Origin: Pseudomonas sp. Leaf48
GTDB lineage: Bacteria; Pseudomonadota; Gammaproteobacteria; Pseudomonadales; Pseudomonadaceae
DNA length: 64,000 nucleotides
Direction: 5' to 3'
NCBI RefSeq assembly: GCF_001421885.1
Contig: NZ_LMLH01000031.1
Location: 175,441 to 239,440 of the forward strand
The position numbers and the translations under genes are program-made. The notes under the pieces are model-generated. The model was not told the origin of the DNA, searched no databases, and was given only the letters and a program-made list of their open reading frames with translations. This document shows, one piece after another, positions 35,794 to 44,927 of this stretch (position 1 is its first letter; every line of letters begins with the position of its first letter).

Positions 35794-35904
35794 GCAGTAA
35801 AGCCCTCGGTGTCCAATGAATGGCCCGGTGCAACTGCGCCAGGCAAAAGCGGCGTGCATTGTGCCCGAAAAGTGGGGTTCAAGCCAAGGGGTTTAGGGAA
35901 TGCT

Positions 35905-36612
35905 CTAGTTCAGAACCACCCAGCGCTGGTTAATCAGCAGCTCGATAGGGCGATATTGAGTCTTGTAGCTCATTTTTTTGCAGTTTTTTATCCAGTAGCC
36001 AAGGTAGACGGCTTCCAGTTCCAGGCGGCGGGTCTCGGCGATTTGCCACAGGATCGCGAAACGTCCCAGGCTGCGGCGTTCTTCGGCGGGTTCGTAGAAG
36101 GTATAGACCGCCGACAAACCGTTGGGCAGTAAATCGGTGACGGCAACCGCGAGCAACTGGCCGTTCAGGCGGAATTCGTAAAATCGGGAGAACGGCAGGT
36201 CGCGTACCAGGAAGGTCGAAAACTGATCGCGGCTCGGCGGGTACATATCGCCATCGGCGTGGCGTTGCTCGATATAGCGCTGATAAAGGTCGAAGTACTC
36301 TTCGCTGTACCCCGGCTTGGCCGGGCGTACCTGCAGATCCGCGTTGCGCTTGAGGATGCGTTTCTGCTGGCGGTTCGGTGTGAATTGAGCCACGGGAATG
36401 CGCGCCGGAACGCACGCATTGCAATGCTGGCAATGCGGTCGGTAGAGATGATCGCCGCTGCGACGAAACCCCATCTCCGACAGGTCTGCGTAGACATGCA
36501 CATCCATGGGCTGGCTAGGGTCCAGGAACAGGGTGGTGGCCTGCTCCTCGGGCAGGTAACTGCAAGAGTGCGGCTGAGTGGCATAGAACTTCAGACGCGC
36601 CAACTCGGTCAT
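35905..36612 (-). CDS. bpt: Aspartate/glutamate leucyltransferase
   Basis: A 235-residue aminoacyl-tRNA-protein transferase of the Bpt/ATE family. It adds leucine to proteins with N-terminal Asp or Glu, creating a ClpS-recognised degron. The N-terminal HSCSYLPEEQATTLFLDP and the paired cysteines in HCQHCNACVPARIPV are characteristic, as is GYWIKNCKKMSYKTQYRP near the end. The ATG at 36612 has GAGGG 6 bases upstream. Confidence 0.94.
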   Translation of the reverse strand: MTELARLKFYATQPHSCSYLPEEQATTLFLDPSQPMDVHVYADLSEMGFRRSGDHLYRPHCQHCNACVPARIPVAQFTPNRQQKRILKRNADLQVRPAKPGYSEEYFDLYQRYIEQRHADGDMYPPSRDQFSTFLVRDLPFSRFYEFRLNGQLLAVAVTDLLPNGLSAVYTFYEPAEERRSLGRFAILWQIAETRRLELEAVYLGYWIKNCKKMSYKTQYRPIELLINQRWVVLN

Positions 36613-36669
36613 GATCAACCCTCGGGAATAAGCTTTTGATTAAGTGTAAGCCACGGCGGCAAAAGTCGC

Positions 36670-37350
36670 TCAGCAAACCCAGGTGGCACCATTGGGTTGA
36701 TCCAGATGCCTGGCAAGGTAGGCGGCGAATTCGCGGCGGGGAATCGCCCGGGCGCCCAGGCTGTGCAGGTGATCGGTGGGCATCTGGCAGTCGATCAGGA
36801 CAAAGCCTGAGTCTTGCAGATGCCGCACCAGGGTGGCAAAGCCGAATTTCGAGGCATTGTCGGCGAGGCTGAACATCGACTCGCCAAAAAACAGCTGTCC
36901 CATCGCCAGTCCGTACAGCCCGCCGACCAGTTCGTCCTGGTCCCAGACTTCCACCGAATGCGCATGACCACGCCTGTGCAGCTCTATGTAGGCGTCCTGC
37001 ATGGCGTCGGTGATCCAGGTGCCGTCGGCGTATTCCCGTGGCGCGGCGCAGGCGCGGATGACGGCGGCAAAGTCCTGGTCGAAGGTCACTTGATAGCGTT
37101 GTTGGCGCAGCAGCTTGTTCAGGCTGCGCGAGACGTGCAGTTCGTCAGGAAACAGTACCGTGCGCGGGTCGGGCGACCACCAGAGAATCGGCTGGCCTTC
37201 GGAAAACCACGGAAAGCAACCATGGCGATAGGCGTTGATCAGCCTGTCGGCGGACAAATCACCACCGGCAGCCAGCAGCCCGTTGGGGTCGCGCATGGCT
37301 TTTTCCAGTGGTGGAAAGTTCAGGGAGTTGCGTTGTAACCAAGTCAGCAT
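36670..37350 (-). CDS. aat: Leucyl/phenylalanyl-tRNA-protein transferase
   Basis: A 226-residue enzyme that adds Leu or Phe to proteins with N-terminal Lys or Arg for ClpAPS degradation. The family core FPWFSEGQPILWWSPDPRTV and the GHAHSVEVWDQDELVGGLYG block are present. The ATG at 37350 (MLTWLQRNSLNFPPLEKA) fits the usual length; an in-frame TTG at 37416 overlaps the trxB stop and would add 22 residues, but lacks a ribosome-binding site. It lies between trxB and bpt in one minus-strand operon. Confidence 0.93.
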   Translation of the reverse strand: MLTWLQRNSLNFPPLEKAMRDPNGLLAAGGDLSADRLINAYRHGCFPWFSEGQPILWWSPDPRTVLFPDELHVSRSLNKLLRQQRYQVTFDQDFAAVIRACAAPREYADGTWITDAMQDAYIELHRRGHAHSVEVWDQDELVGGLYGLAMGQLFFGESMFSLADNASKFGFATLVRHLQDSGFVLIDCQMPTDHLHSLGARAIPRREFAAYLARHLDQPNGATWVC

Positions 37351-37412
37351 GGCATCCGGGCTTGCAGAAGGGGAGGGCAGTGGCGGGTGTTGTCCCGCCG
37401 TTGAGTTTGCCT

Positions 37413-38372
37413 TCAAATGACAGGAATGTCGTCCAGGTATTTCTCGGCGTCCAGTGCGGCCATACAGCCCGCGCCGGCAGAGGTCACGGCCTGGCGATAG
37501 ACGTGATCGGCCACGTCGCCCGCAGCAAACACGCCGGCAATGGCGGTGGCGGTGGCATCGCCTTCGCTGCCACCCTTGACCAGCAGATAGCCGTCGCGCA
37601 TCTCCAGCTGGCCGACGAACAGGTCGGTATTGGGTTTGTGGCCGATGGCTATAAACACCCCGGCCAGCGACAATTCGCTGGTTGCGCCAGTGTGGCTGTC
37701 ACGCAAGCGGGCACCGGTGACGCCACTGGAGTCACCGAGCACTTCGTCCAGGTTCTGGTTCCAGTGCAGGCGGATATTGCCGTTGGCGGCCTTCTCGAAG
37801 AGTTTGTCCTGGAGAATTTTCTCCGAGCGCAACTTGTCGCGGCGATGGATGAGATGCACTTCCCTGGCGATGTTCGACAGGTAAAGGGCTTCCTCGACCG
37901 CCGTGTTGCCGCCGCCAACGACGGCCACTACCTGATTTCGATAGAAGAAGCCGTCACAGGTGGCGCAGGCGGAAACGCCTTTGCCGGCAAAGGTTTCTTC
38001 AGAGGGCAGGCCCAAATACTGCGCCGAAGCGCCGGTGGCAATGATCAGCGCGTCGCAGGTGTACGTGCCGCCGTCTCCGGTCAGCTCGAAGGGGCGTTGT
38101 TGCAACTTGGCGGTATGGATGTGGTCGTAAACGATCTCTGTGGCAAAGCGCTCGGCGTGTTTTTGCATGCGCTCCATCAGCACCGGACCGGTCAGGCCTT
38201 CGACGTCGCCCGGCCAGTTATCGACTTCAACGGTGGTGGTGAGCTGGCCTCCTGCCTGTATGCCGGTGATGACGACCGGTTTGAGGTTGGCGCGGGCGGC
38301 ATACACGGCCGCACTGTAACCGGCAGGGCCGGAACCCAGAATGATCAGGCGGGAATGCTTCGCTGTGCTCAT
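37413..38372 (-). CDS. trxB: Thioredoxin reductase
   Basis: A 319-residue FAD/NADPH enzyme that reduces thioredoxin. The FAD-binding GSGPAGYSAAVYAAR, the redox-active CATC (C135/C138), the NADPH-binding VVGGGNTAVEEALYLS and the final GVFAAGDVADHVYRQAV are visible. Length matches the low-molecular-weight bacterial type. It is the first gene of a minus-strand set with aat, bpt and infA, and divergent from ftsK. Confidence 0.97.
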   Translation of the reverse strand: MSTAKHSRLIILGSGPAGYSAAVYAARANLKPVVITGIQAGGQLTTTVEVDNWPGDVEGLTGPVLMERMQKHAERFATEIVYDHIHTAKLQQRPFELTGDGGTYTCDALIIATGASAQYLGLPSEETFAGKGVSACATCDGFFYRNQVVAVVGGGNTAVEEALYLSNIAREVHLIHRRDKLRSEKILQDKLFEKAANGNIRLHWNQNLDEVLGDSSGVTGARLRDSHTGATSELSLAGVFIAIGHKPNTDLFVGQLEMRDGYLLVKGGSEGDATATAIAGVFAAGDVADHVYRQAVTSAGAGCMAALDAEKYLDDIPVI

Positions 38373-38678
38373 AAAAACACCTCATAAGCCTTTGTCACAA
38401 AAGAGAATGCATGCTCAAATTGAACTGCATGTCATGTGCTGTTGACTATGCTACACCCAAGGGTCGCAAACATGGCGTCGCACGCACAAACCCGTACAAT
38501 GCCTCGCTATCAGGGCATTTGTATTAAAAAGCAGTGCATACCGTGTTTATAAAAACCGCTGTGCAGTGTTAAAAGTAGTCCCGGTTACGCATCGCAACTT
38601 TTTTACCTGCCTGGATTGGGCAGTTTTTTATAGTCAATCAACAGATGGACGCGCCGTTGGCGCAGGAATAGAAGCGTT
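38373..38678. other. trxB/ftsK divergent intergenic region
   Basis: A 306-base region that must carry promoters for trxB (minus) and ftsK (plus). An A/T-rich patch lies near 38515-38640, and the sequence GGCGCGCC-like GACGCGCCGTTGGCGC near the ftsK start forms a small hairpin. No LexA-type box, gene or terminator was recognised. Confidence 0.45.
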
Positions 38679-41090
38679 TTGAAGAAATCCACCGTAGCAC
38701 CCAAACCAGCCGTCGTTCCGCTCTGGCGCCAACATCTGCACTACCGACTCAAGGAAGGTGCACTGATCGCCATCGGCGCCCTGTGCCTGTTCCTGATGAT
38801 GGCCCTGTTGACCTATGGCAAGGATGATCCGGGCTGGAGCCACAACAGCAAGATCGACGACGTGCAGAACTTCGGCGGGCCTGCGGGCTCCTACAGCGCC
38901 GATATCCTGTTCATGGTGCTGGGCTACTTCGCCTACATCTTCCCGTTGCTGCTGGCGATCAAGACGTATCAGATCTTTCGTCAGCGTCACGAACCGTGGC
39001 AGTGGAGCGGCTGGCTGTTCTCCTGGCGCCTGATCGGCCTGGTGTTCCTGGTGCTCTCGGGTGCGGCGCTGGCGCATATCCATTTCCACGCGGCAACCGG
39101 TCTGCCGGCCGGTGCCGGTGGTGCACTGGGTGAAAGCCTCGGCGACCTGGCCAGGACCGCCCTGAACATCCAGGGCAGCACGCTGTTGTTCATCGCCTTG
39201 TTCCTGTTCGGCCTGACGGTGTTCACCGATCTGTCGTGGTTCAAGGTGATGGACCTTACCGGCAAGATCACCCTGGACCTGTTCGAACTGTTCCAGGGCG
39301 CCGCCAATCGCTGGTGGGCCGCCCGTGCCGAACGCAAGCAACTGGTCGCCCAGTTGCGAGAGGTTGATGACCGTGTGCATGACGTGGTCGCACCGACCGT
39401 CACCGACAAGCGCGAACAGGCCAAGGTCAAGGAACGCCTGATCGAGCGTGAGCAGGCCCTGAGCAAGCACATGTCCGAACGCGAAAAGCAGGTGCCGCCG
39501 GTGATTGCCCCGGCTCCGGTCAAGCCGGCCGCGCCAAGCAAACGTGTGGAAAAAGAGAAACAGGCGCCGCTGTTCGTCGACAGCGCCGTGGAAGGCACCT
39601 TGCCGCCAATCTCGATTCTCGACCCGGCGGAAAAGAAACAACTCAATTATTCGCCTGAATCCCTGGCTGCGGTCGGCCATCTGCTGGAAATCAAGCTCAA
39701 GGAATTCGGTGTCGAAGTCGCGGTTGACTCGATTCACCCGGGCCCGGTGATTACCCGTTACGAAATCCAGCCGGCGGCAGGGGTCAAGGTCAGCCGTATC
39801 TCCAACCTGGCCAAGGACCTGGCACGTTCCCTGGCCGTGACCAGCGTGCGCGTGGTGGAAGTGATTCCCGGCAAGACTACGGTGGGTATCGAGATCCCCA
39901 ACGAAGACCGGCAGATCGTGCGCTTCTCCGAGGTACTGTCGACCCCCGAGTACGACAACTTCAAGTCCCCGGTCACACTGGCCTTGGGCCATGATATCGG
40001 CGGCAAGCCGGTGATTACCGACCTTGCGAAGATGCCCCACCTGCTGGTGGCCGGTACCACCGGTTCCGGTAAGTCGGTGGGTGTGAACGCGATGATCCTG
40101 TCGATCCTGTTCAAGTCCGGCCCGGAAGACGCCAAGCTGATCATGATCGACCCGAAAATGCTTGAATTGTCGATCTACGAAGGCATTCCGCACCTGTTGT
40201 GCCCGGTGGTCACCGACATGAAGGACGCGGCCAACGCCCTGCGCTGGAGCGTTGCCGAGATGGAGCGGCGCTACAAGCTGATGGCGAAGATGGGCGTGCG
40301 TAACCTGTCCGGCTTCAACGCCAAGGTCAAGGAAGCCCAGGACGCCGGCGAGCCGTTGAGCGATCCGCTGTACAAGCGCGAAAGCATCCACGACGAAGCA
40401 CCGCTGCTGCAAAAGCTGCCGACCATCGTGGTGGTGGTGGACGAATTCGCCGACATGATGATGATCGTCGGCAAGAAGGTTGAAGAGCTGATCGCCCGTA
40501 TCGCCCAGAAAGCCCGAGCCGCCGGTATCCACTTGATCCTCGCGACCCAGCGGCCGTCGGTGGACGTGATCACCGGTCTGATCAAGGCCAACATTCCGAC
40601 CCGCATGGCGTTCCAGGTATCGAGCAAGATCGACTCGCGGACCATCATCGACCAGGGTGGCGCCGAACAACTGCTGGGCCACGGTGACATGTTGTACATG
40701 CCGCCGGGCACCAGCCTGCCGATCCGTGTGCACGGTGCATTCGTGTCCGACGACGAGGTTCACCGCGTGGTGGAAGCCTGGAAGTTGCGTGGTGCGCCGG
40801 AGTATAACGACGACATTCTCAACGGTGTCGAAGAGGCCGGCAGTGGCTTCGAAGGCAGCAGCGGCGGTGGCGATGGCGACGATCCTGAGGCTGACGCGCT
40901 GTACGACGAAGCGGTGCAGTTCGTTCTTGAAAGTCGTCGCGCGTCCATCTCCGCGGTACAGCGCAAGCTGAAGATCGGCTACAACCGCGCTGCGCGCATG
41001 ATCGAAGCCATGGAAATGGCCGGGGTCGTGACCTCCATGAACACCAACGGTTCGCGTGAAGTCCTGGCCCCCGGCCCGGTGCGCGACTGA
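38679..41090 (+). CDS. ftsK: DNA translocase FtsK
   Basis: An 803-residue septal DNA translocase that clears chromosome ends and activates XerCD at dif. Four N-terminal transmembrane helices lie within residues ~25-190, followed by a linker that is short for FtsK. The motor has Walker A AGTTGSGKSVGVNAM and Walker B IVVVVDEFADMMM. The C-terminal gamma winged-helix (residues ~735-803, SRRASISAVQRKLKIGYNRA) reads KOPS sites. Translation starts at TTG (38679) with AGGA upstream, as expected for this family in Pseudomonas. Confidence 0.96.
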   Translation: MKKSTVAPKPAVVPLWRQHLHYRLKEGALIAIGALCLFLMMALLTYGKDDPGWSHNSKIDDVQNFGGPAGSYSADILFMVLGYFAYIFPLLLAIKTYQIFRQRHEPWQWSGWLFSWRLIGLVFLVLSGAALAHIHFHAATGLPAGAGGALGESLGDLARTALNIQGSTLLFIALFLFGLTVFTDLSWFKVMDLTGKITLDLFELFQGAANRWWAARAERKQLVAQLREVDDRVHDVVAPTVTDKREQAKVKERLIEREQALSKHMSEREKQVPPVIAPAPVKPAAPSKRVEKEKQAPLFVDSAVEGTLPPISILDPAEKKQLNYSPESLAAVGHLLEIKLKEFGVEVAVDSIHPGPVITRYEIQPAAGVKVSRISNLAKDLARSLAVTSVRVVEVIPGKTTVGIEIPNEDRQIVRFSEVLSTPEYDNFKSPVTLALGHDIGGKPVITDLAKMPHLLVAGTTGSGKSVGVNAMILSILFKSGPEDAKLIMIDPKMLELSIYEGIPHLLCPVVTDMKDAANALRWSVAEMERRYKLMAKMGVRNLSGFNAKVKEAQDAGEPLSDPLYKRESIHDEAPLLQKLPTIVVVVDEFADMMMIVGKKVEELIARIAQKARAAGIHLILATQRPSVDVITGLIKANIPTRMAFQVSSKIDSRTIIDQGGAEQLLGHGDMLYMPPGTSLPIRVHGAFVSDDEVHRVVEAWKLRGAPEYNDDILNGVEEAGSGFEGSSGGGDGDDPEADALYDEAVQFVLESRRASISAVQRKLKIGYNRAARMIEAMEMAGVVTSMNTNGSREVLAPGPVRD

Positions 41091-41156
41091 CCTGATATTG
41101 AAGGGCAGGTGTCTTCAGGCACCTGCCGCACTCCCACGAATGTTATGAGGACTCCC

Positions 41157-41780
41157 ATGCGTCTGATCCGCATGCTGTTGCTGCCGGTACTGGCTTTGAC
41201 CACGCTCCAGGCTCACGCCGACGACAAGGACGTGGCGCGCCTGACTCAACTGCTGGAAAAATCCCAGACCCTGAGCGCGCGTTTCTCCCAACTGACCCTT
41301 GACGGCACCGGCACCCAATTGCAGGAAACCGCCGGTGAAATGTCCTTGCAGCGTCCGGGGCTGTTCTACTGGCACACTAATGCACCGGCCGAGCAGACCA
41401 TGGTCTCGGACGGCAAGAAGGTCACCCTGTGGGACCCGGATCTTGAGCAGGCGACCATCAAGAACCTCGATCAGCGCCTGACCCAGACCCCGGCCCTGTT
41501 GTTGTCCGGTGACGTGTCGAAGATCAGCCAGAGCTTCGATATCAGCGCCAAGGAAGCCGGCGGCGTGATCGACTTCACCCTGAAGCCGAAAACCAAGGAC
41601 ACACTGTTCGACAGCCTGCGTCTGTCGTTCCGTAACGGCCTGGTCAATGACATGCAGATGATCGACAGCGTCGGCCAGCGCACCAATATCCTGTTCACCG
41701 GGGTCAAGGCCAACGAGCCGATCCCGGCTTCCCGGTTCAAGTTCGACATCCCCAAGGGTGCCGATGTGATCCAGGAATAA
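41157..41780 (+). CDS. lolA: Outer-membrane lipoprotein carrier protein LolA
   Basis: A 207-residue periplasmic chaperone that carries lipoproteins from LolCDE to LolB. The signal peptide (RMLLLPVLALTTLQAHA) is followed by the LolA fold, with typical segments SARFSQLTLDGTGTQLQE and GLFYWHTNAPAEQTMVSDG, and ends RFKFDIPKGADVIQE. The ATG at 41157 has GAGG 6 bases upstream. It lies 66 bases after ftsK, the common order. Confidence 0.95.
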   Translation: MRLIRMLLLPVLALTTLQAHADDKDVARLTQLLEKSQTLSARFSQLTLDGTGTQLQETAGEMSLQRPGLFYWHTNAPAEQTMVSDGKKVTLWDPDLEQATIKNLDQRLTQTPALLLSGDVSKISQSFDISAKEAGGVIDFTLKPKTKDTLFDSLRLSFRNGLVNDMQMIDSVGQRTNILFTGVKANEPIPASRFKFDIPKGADVIQE

Positions 41781-41797
41781 CATGCGACCCCTGTACC

Positions 41798-41899
41798 TGT
41801 AGGAGCGAGCATGCTCGCGATGGTCGACAACGATAACGTTGGCAGCTTGACACCCAGCGGTGTCCTTGAGTCCATCGCGAGCATGCTCGCTCCTACAGG
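41798..41899. repeat. REP-like palindrome, TGTAGGAGCGAGCATGCTCG family
   Basis: Inverted arms (TGTAGGAGCGAGCATGCTCG from about 41800, complement ending near 41899) around ~50 non-conserved bases. It is related to, but distinct from, the TGTGGGAGCGGGCTTGCTCG family. It ends 35 bases before rarA. Confidence 0.85.
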
Positions 41900-41933
41900 G
41901 GGGGCGTGTTCAATTGAGGTATCAGAGATAGTC

Positions 41934-43256
41934 ATGGACCTGTTTCGCAGCGCTCCGATCGCTCAACCATTGGCCGCCCGCCTGCGCGCGACCAACCTGG
42001 ACGAGTACGTCGGACAGGAACACCTGCTCGCTCGCGGCAAGCCTTTGCGCGAAGCCCTGGAGCAGGGTGCCCTGCATTCGATGATTTTCTGGGGCCCGCC
42101 GGGCGTGGGCAAGACCACCCTGGCGCGCTTGCTGGCGGAAGTCTCGGACGCGCACTTCGAAACCGTCTCGGCGGTCCTGGCCGGCGTGAAGGAAATCCGT
42201 CAGGCGGTGGAAATCGCCAAGCAGCAGGCCGGGCAGTACGGCAAGCGCACCATCCTGTTCGTCGACGAAGTGCACCGCTTCAACAAGTCCCAGCAGGATG
42301 CGTTTCTGCCGTATGTCGAAGACGGTACGCTGATCTTCATTGGCGCCACCACGGAAAACCCCTCGTTCGAACTCAACAACGCTTTGCTCTCCCGGGCCCG
42401 CGTCTATGTGCTCAAAAGCCTCGACGAAGCGGCCCTGCGCAAACTGGTGCACCGCGCGCTGAGTGAGGAGCGCGGTCTGGGCAAGCGCAACCTGACGCTC
42501 AGCGACGAAGGCTTCCAGATGTTGTTGTCGGCCGCCGATGGTGATGGCCGACGCCTGCTCAACCTGCTGGAAAACGCCTCGGACCTTGCCGAAGACAACA
42601 GCGAGATCGGCACAGACCTGCTGCAAAGCCTGCTCGGCGACACCCGCCGACGGTTCGACAAGGGCGGCGAAGCGTTCTACGACCAGATCTCCGCGCTGCA
42701 CAAATCGGTGCGCGGCTCCAACCCCGATGGCGCATTGTACTGGTTCGCGCGGATGATCGACGGCGGTTGCGATCCGCTGTACCTGGCCCGGCGCGTGGTG
42801 CGTATGGCCAGCGAAGACATCGGCAATGCCGACCCGCGCGCCCTGAGCCTGTGCCTGGCCGCCTGGGAAGTGCAGGAGCGCCTTGGCAGCCCCGAAGGCG
42901 AACTGGCGGTGGCCCAGGCCATTACATATCTGGCCTGCGCACCCAAGAGCAACGCGGTGTACATGGGCTTCAAGACGGCATTGCGCGCCGCCGCCGAGCA
43001 CGGTTCGCTGGAAGTGCCGCTGCACTTGCGCAACGCGCCCACCAAACTGATGAAACAATTGGGTTACGGCGATGAATACCGCTATGCCCACGATGAGCCG
43101 GACGCTTATGCCGCTGGCGAAGATTATTTCCCGGAAGAACTTGAACCGATCCCGTTCTATCAGCCGGTGCCCCGGGGCCTGGAGTTGAAGATCGGCGAAA
43201 AGCTCAATCACCTGGCGAAACTCGACCGTTTAAGCCCAAGACAGCGGAGAAAATAG
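41934..43256 (+). CDS. rarA: Replication-associated recombination protein A (RarA/MgsA)
   Basis: A 440-residue AAA+ ATPase acting at stalled replication forks. Walker A GPPGVGKTTLARLL and Walker B ILFVDEVHRFNKSQQDAF are intact; the clamp-loader-like N-terminal start (LAARLRATNLDEYVGQEHLL) and the C-terminal tetramerisation region are present. The ATG at 41934 is chosen because upstream in-frame codons run into the palindromic repeat. Its stop overlaps the crcB start. Confidence 0.94.
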   Translation: MDLFRSAPIAQPLAARLRATNLDEYVGQEHLLARGKPLREALEQGALHSMIFWGPPGVGKTTLARLLAEVSDAHFETVSAVLAGVKEIRQAVEIAKQQAGQYGKRTILFVDEVHRFNKSQQDAFLPYVEDGTLIFIGATTENPSFELNNALLSRARVYVLKSLDEAALRKLVHRALSEERGLGKRNLTLSDEGFQMLLSAADGDGRRLLNLLENASDLAEDNSEIGTDLLQSLLGDTRRRFDKGGEAFYDQISALHKSVRGSNPDGALYWFARMIDGGCDPLYLARRVVRMASEDIGNADPRALSLCLAAWEVQERLGSPEGELAVAQAITYLACAPKSNAVYMGFKTALRAAAEHGSLEVPLHLRNAPTKLMKQLGYGDEYRYAHDEPDAYAAGEDYFPEELEPIPFYQPVPRGLELKIGEKLNHLAKLDRLSPRQRRK

Positions 43257-43630
43257 TGCTTCCCTTGATCGTTGCGGTTTCCGTCGGCGGAGTTGCCGGC
43301 ACGCTGTTGCGCTTTGCCACGGGCAATTGGATCAACGCTAATTGGCCGCGGCACTTCTATACCGCGACGCTGGCCGTTAATATCGTGGGCTGTTTGCTGA
43401 TCGGCGTTCTATACGGTCTGTTTTTGCTACGCCCGGAGGTGCCGATTGAGGTGCGTGCCGGGTTGATCGTCGGCTTCCTCGGGGGGCTGACGACTTTTTC
43501 ATCCTTTTCACTGGATACGGTGCGCCTGCTGGAAAGCGGGCAAGTGCCGCTGGCCCTGGGCTATGCGGCGCTCAGCGTATTCGGCGGGCTGCTTGCCACC
43601 TGGGCCGGCCTGTCCTTGACCAAACTTTGA
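43256..43630 (+). CDS. crcB: Fluoride ion transporter CrcB
   Basis: A 124-residue four-helix membrane protein of the Fluc/CrcB family that exports fluoride as a dual-topology dimer. The motif GGLTTFSSFSLDTVRLLE is diagnostic, with GGVAGTLLRFATGNWIN at the start. It begins with GTG whose G is the last base of the rarA TAG; GGAG lies 6 bases upstream. Thus translation is coupled to rarA. No fluoride riboswitch is seen in the overlapping junction. Confidence 0.94.
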   Translation: MLPLIVAVSVGGVAGTLLRFATGNWINANWPRHFYTATLAVNIVGCLLIGVLYGLFLLRPEVPIEVRAGLIVGFLGGLTTFSSFSLDTVRLLESGQVPLALGYAALSVFGGLLATWAGLSLTKL

Positions 43631-43646
43631 TAAACGAGAAACCGAC

Positions 43647-44927
43647 ATGCTCGATTCCAAACTGTTACGTAGCAACCTTCAGGACGTAGCGGACCGCCTG
43701 GCATCCCGTGGCTATGTGCTGGATGTTGCGCGCATCGAAGCGCTGGAAGAACAGCGCAAGACCGTCCAGACCCGCACCGAAGCACTGCAGGCTGAACGTA
43801 ATGCGCGCTCCAAATCCATCGGTCAGGCCAAGCAGCGCGGCGAAGATATCGCGCCGTTGATGGCGGACGTCGAGCGCATGGCGGGCGAGTTGAGTGCCGG
43901 CAAAGTCGAGCTGGACGCGATCCAGACCGAACTGGACTCGATCCTGCTGGGTATCCCGAACCTGCCGCACGAATCCGTGCCGGTCGGTAAAGACGAAGAA
44001 GACAACGTCGAAGTGCGCCGTTGGGGCACCCCGACTGCCTTCGATTTTCCGGTTCAGGACCACGTCGCCCTGGGCGAAAAATTCGGCTGGCTGGATTTCG
44101 AAACCGCCGCCAAGCTGTCCGGCGCGCGTTTCGCCTTGCTGCGCGGCCCGATCGCCCGTCTGCACCGCGCCCTGGCGCAGTTCATGATCAACCTGCACGT
44201 CACCGAGCACGGCTATGAAGAGGCCTACACGCCTTATCTGGTCCAGGCCCCGGCGCTGCAAGGCACCGGTCAGTTGCCGAAATTCGAAGAAGACCTGTTC
44301 AAGATCGCCCGTGAAGGCGAAGCCGACCTGTACCTGATCCCGACCGCCGAAGTGTCGCTGACCAACATCGTTGCCGGCGAAATCGTCGACTCGAAACTGC
44401 TGCCGATCAAGTTCGTCGCTCACACACCGTGTTTCCGTAGTGAAGCCGGTGCATCGGGTCGCGACACTCGCGGCATGATCCGTCAGCACCAGTTCGACAA
44501 GGTCGAGATGGTGCAGATCGTCGAGCCGTCGCAGTCGATGGAAGCGCTGGAAGGCCTGACCGCCAACGCCGAGAAAGTCCTGCAACTGCTGGAACTGCCT
44601 TACCGTACCCTGGCGCTGTGCACCGGCGACATGGGCTTCGGCGCGGTCAAGACCTACGACCTGGAAGTGTGGATTCCGAGCCAGGACAAGTACCGCGAAA
44701 TCTCGTCGTGCTCCAACTGCGGCGACTTCCAGGCCCGCCGCATGCAGGCGCGTTTCCGCAACCCGGAAACCGGCAAGCCGGAACTGGTACACACCCTCAA
44801 CGGTTCCGGCCTGGCAGTCGGTCGTACCCTGGTGGCTGTGCTGGAAAACTACCAGCAGGCCGACGGTTCGATCCGTGTGCCAGAGGTGCTGAAGCCGTAC
44901 ATGGGTGGCCTTGAGGTCATCGGCTAA
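43647..44927 (+). CDS. serS: Seryl-tRNA synthetase
   Basis: A 426-residue class II synthetase that charges tRNA-Ser. The N-terminal coiled coil (residues ~30-105) is followed by the catalytic domain, with class II motif 2 (TPCFRSEAGASGRDTRGMIR) and motif 3 (HTLNGSGLAVGRTLVAVLE). Length is normal. It lies 16 bases after crcB and its stop is directly adjacent to the cysG start. Confidence 0.97.
   Translation: MLDSKLLRSNLQDVADRLASRGYVLDVARIEALEEQRKTVQTRTEALQAERNARSKSIGQAKQRGEDIAPLMADVERMAGELSAGKVELDAIQTELDSILLGIPNLPHESVPVGKDEEDNVEVRRWGTPTAFDFPVQDHVALGEKFGWLDFETAAKLSGARFALLRGPIARLHRALAQFMINLHVTEHGYEEAYTPYLVQAPALQGTGQLPKFEEDLFKIAREGEADLYLIPTAEVSLTNIVAGEIVDSKLLPIKFVAHTPCFRSEAGASGRDTRGMIRQHQFDKVEMVQIVEPSQSMEALEGLTANAEKVLQLLELPYRTLALCTGDMGFGAVKTYDLEVWIPSQDKYREISSCSNCGDFQARRMQARFRNPETGKPELVHTLNGSGLAVGRTLVAVLENYQQADGSIRVPEVLKPYMGGLEVIG

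Noticed and set aside
38373..38678. SOS (LexA) box upstream of ftsK
   Set aside because: E. coli ftsK has one, but no CTGT-N8-ACAG match was found here.
43200..43260. Fluoride riboswitch for crcB
   Set aside because: crcB overlaps the rarA stop codon, leaving no room for an aptamer in front of it.
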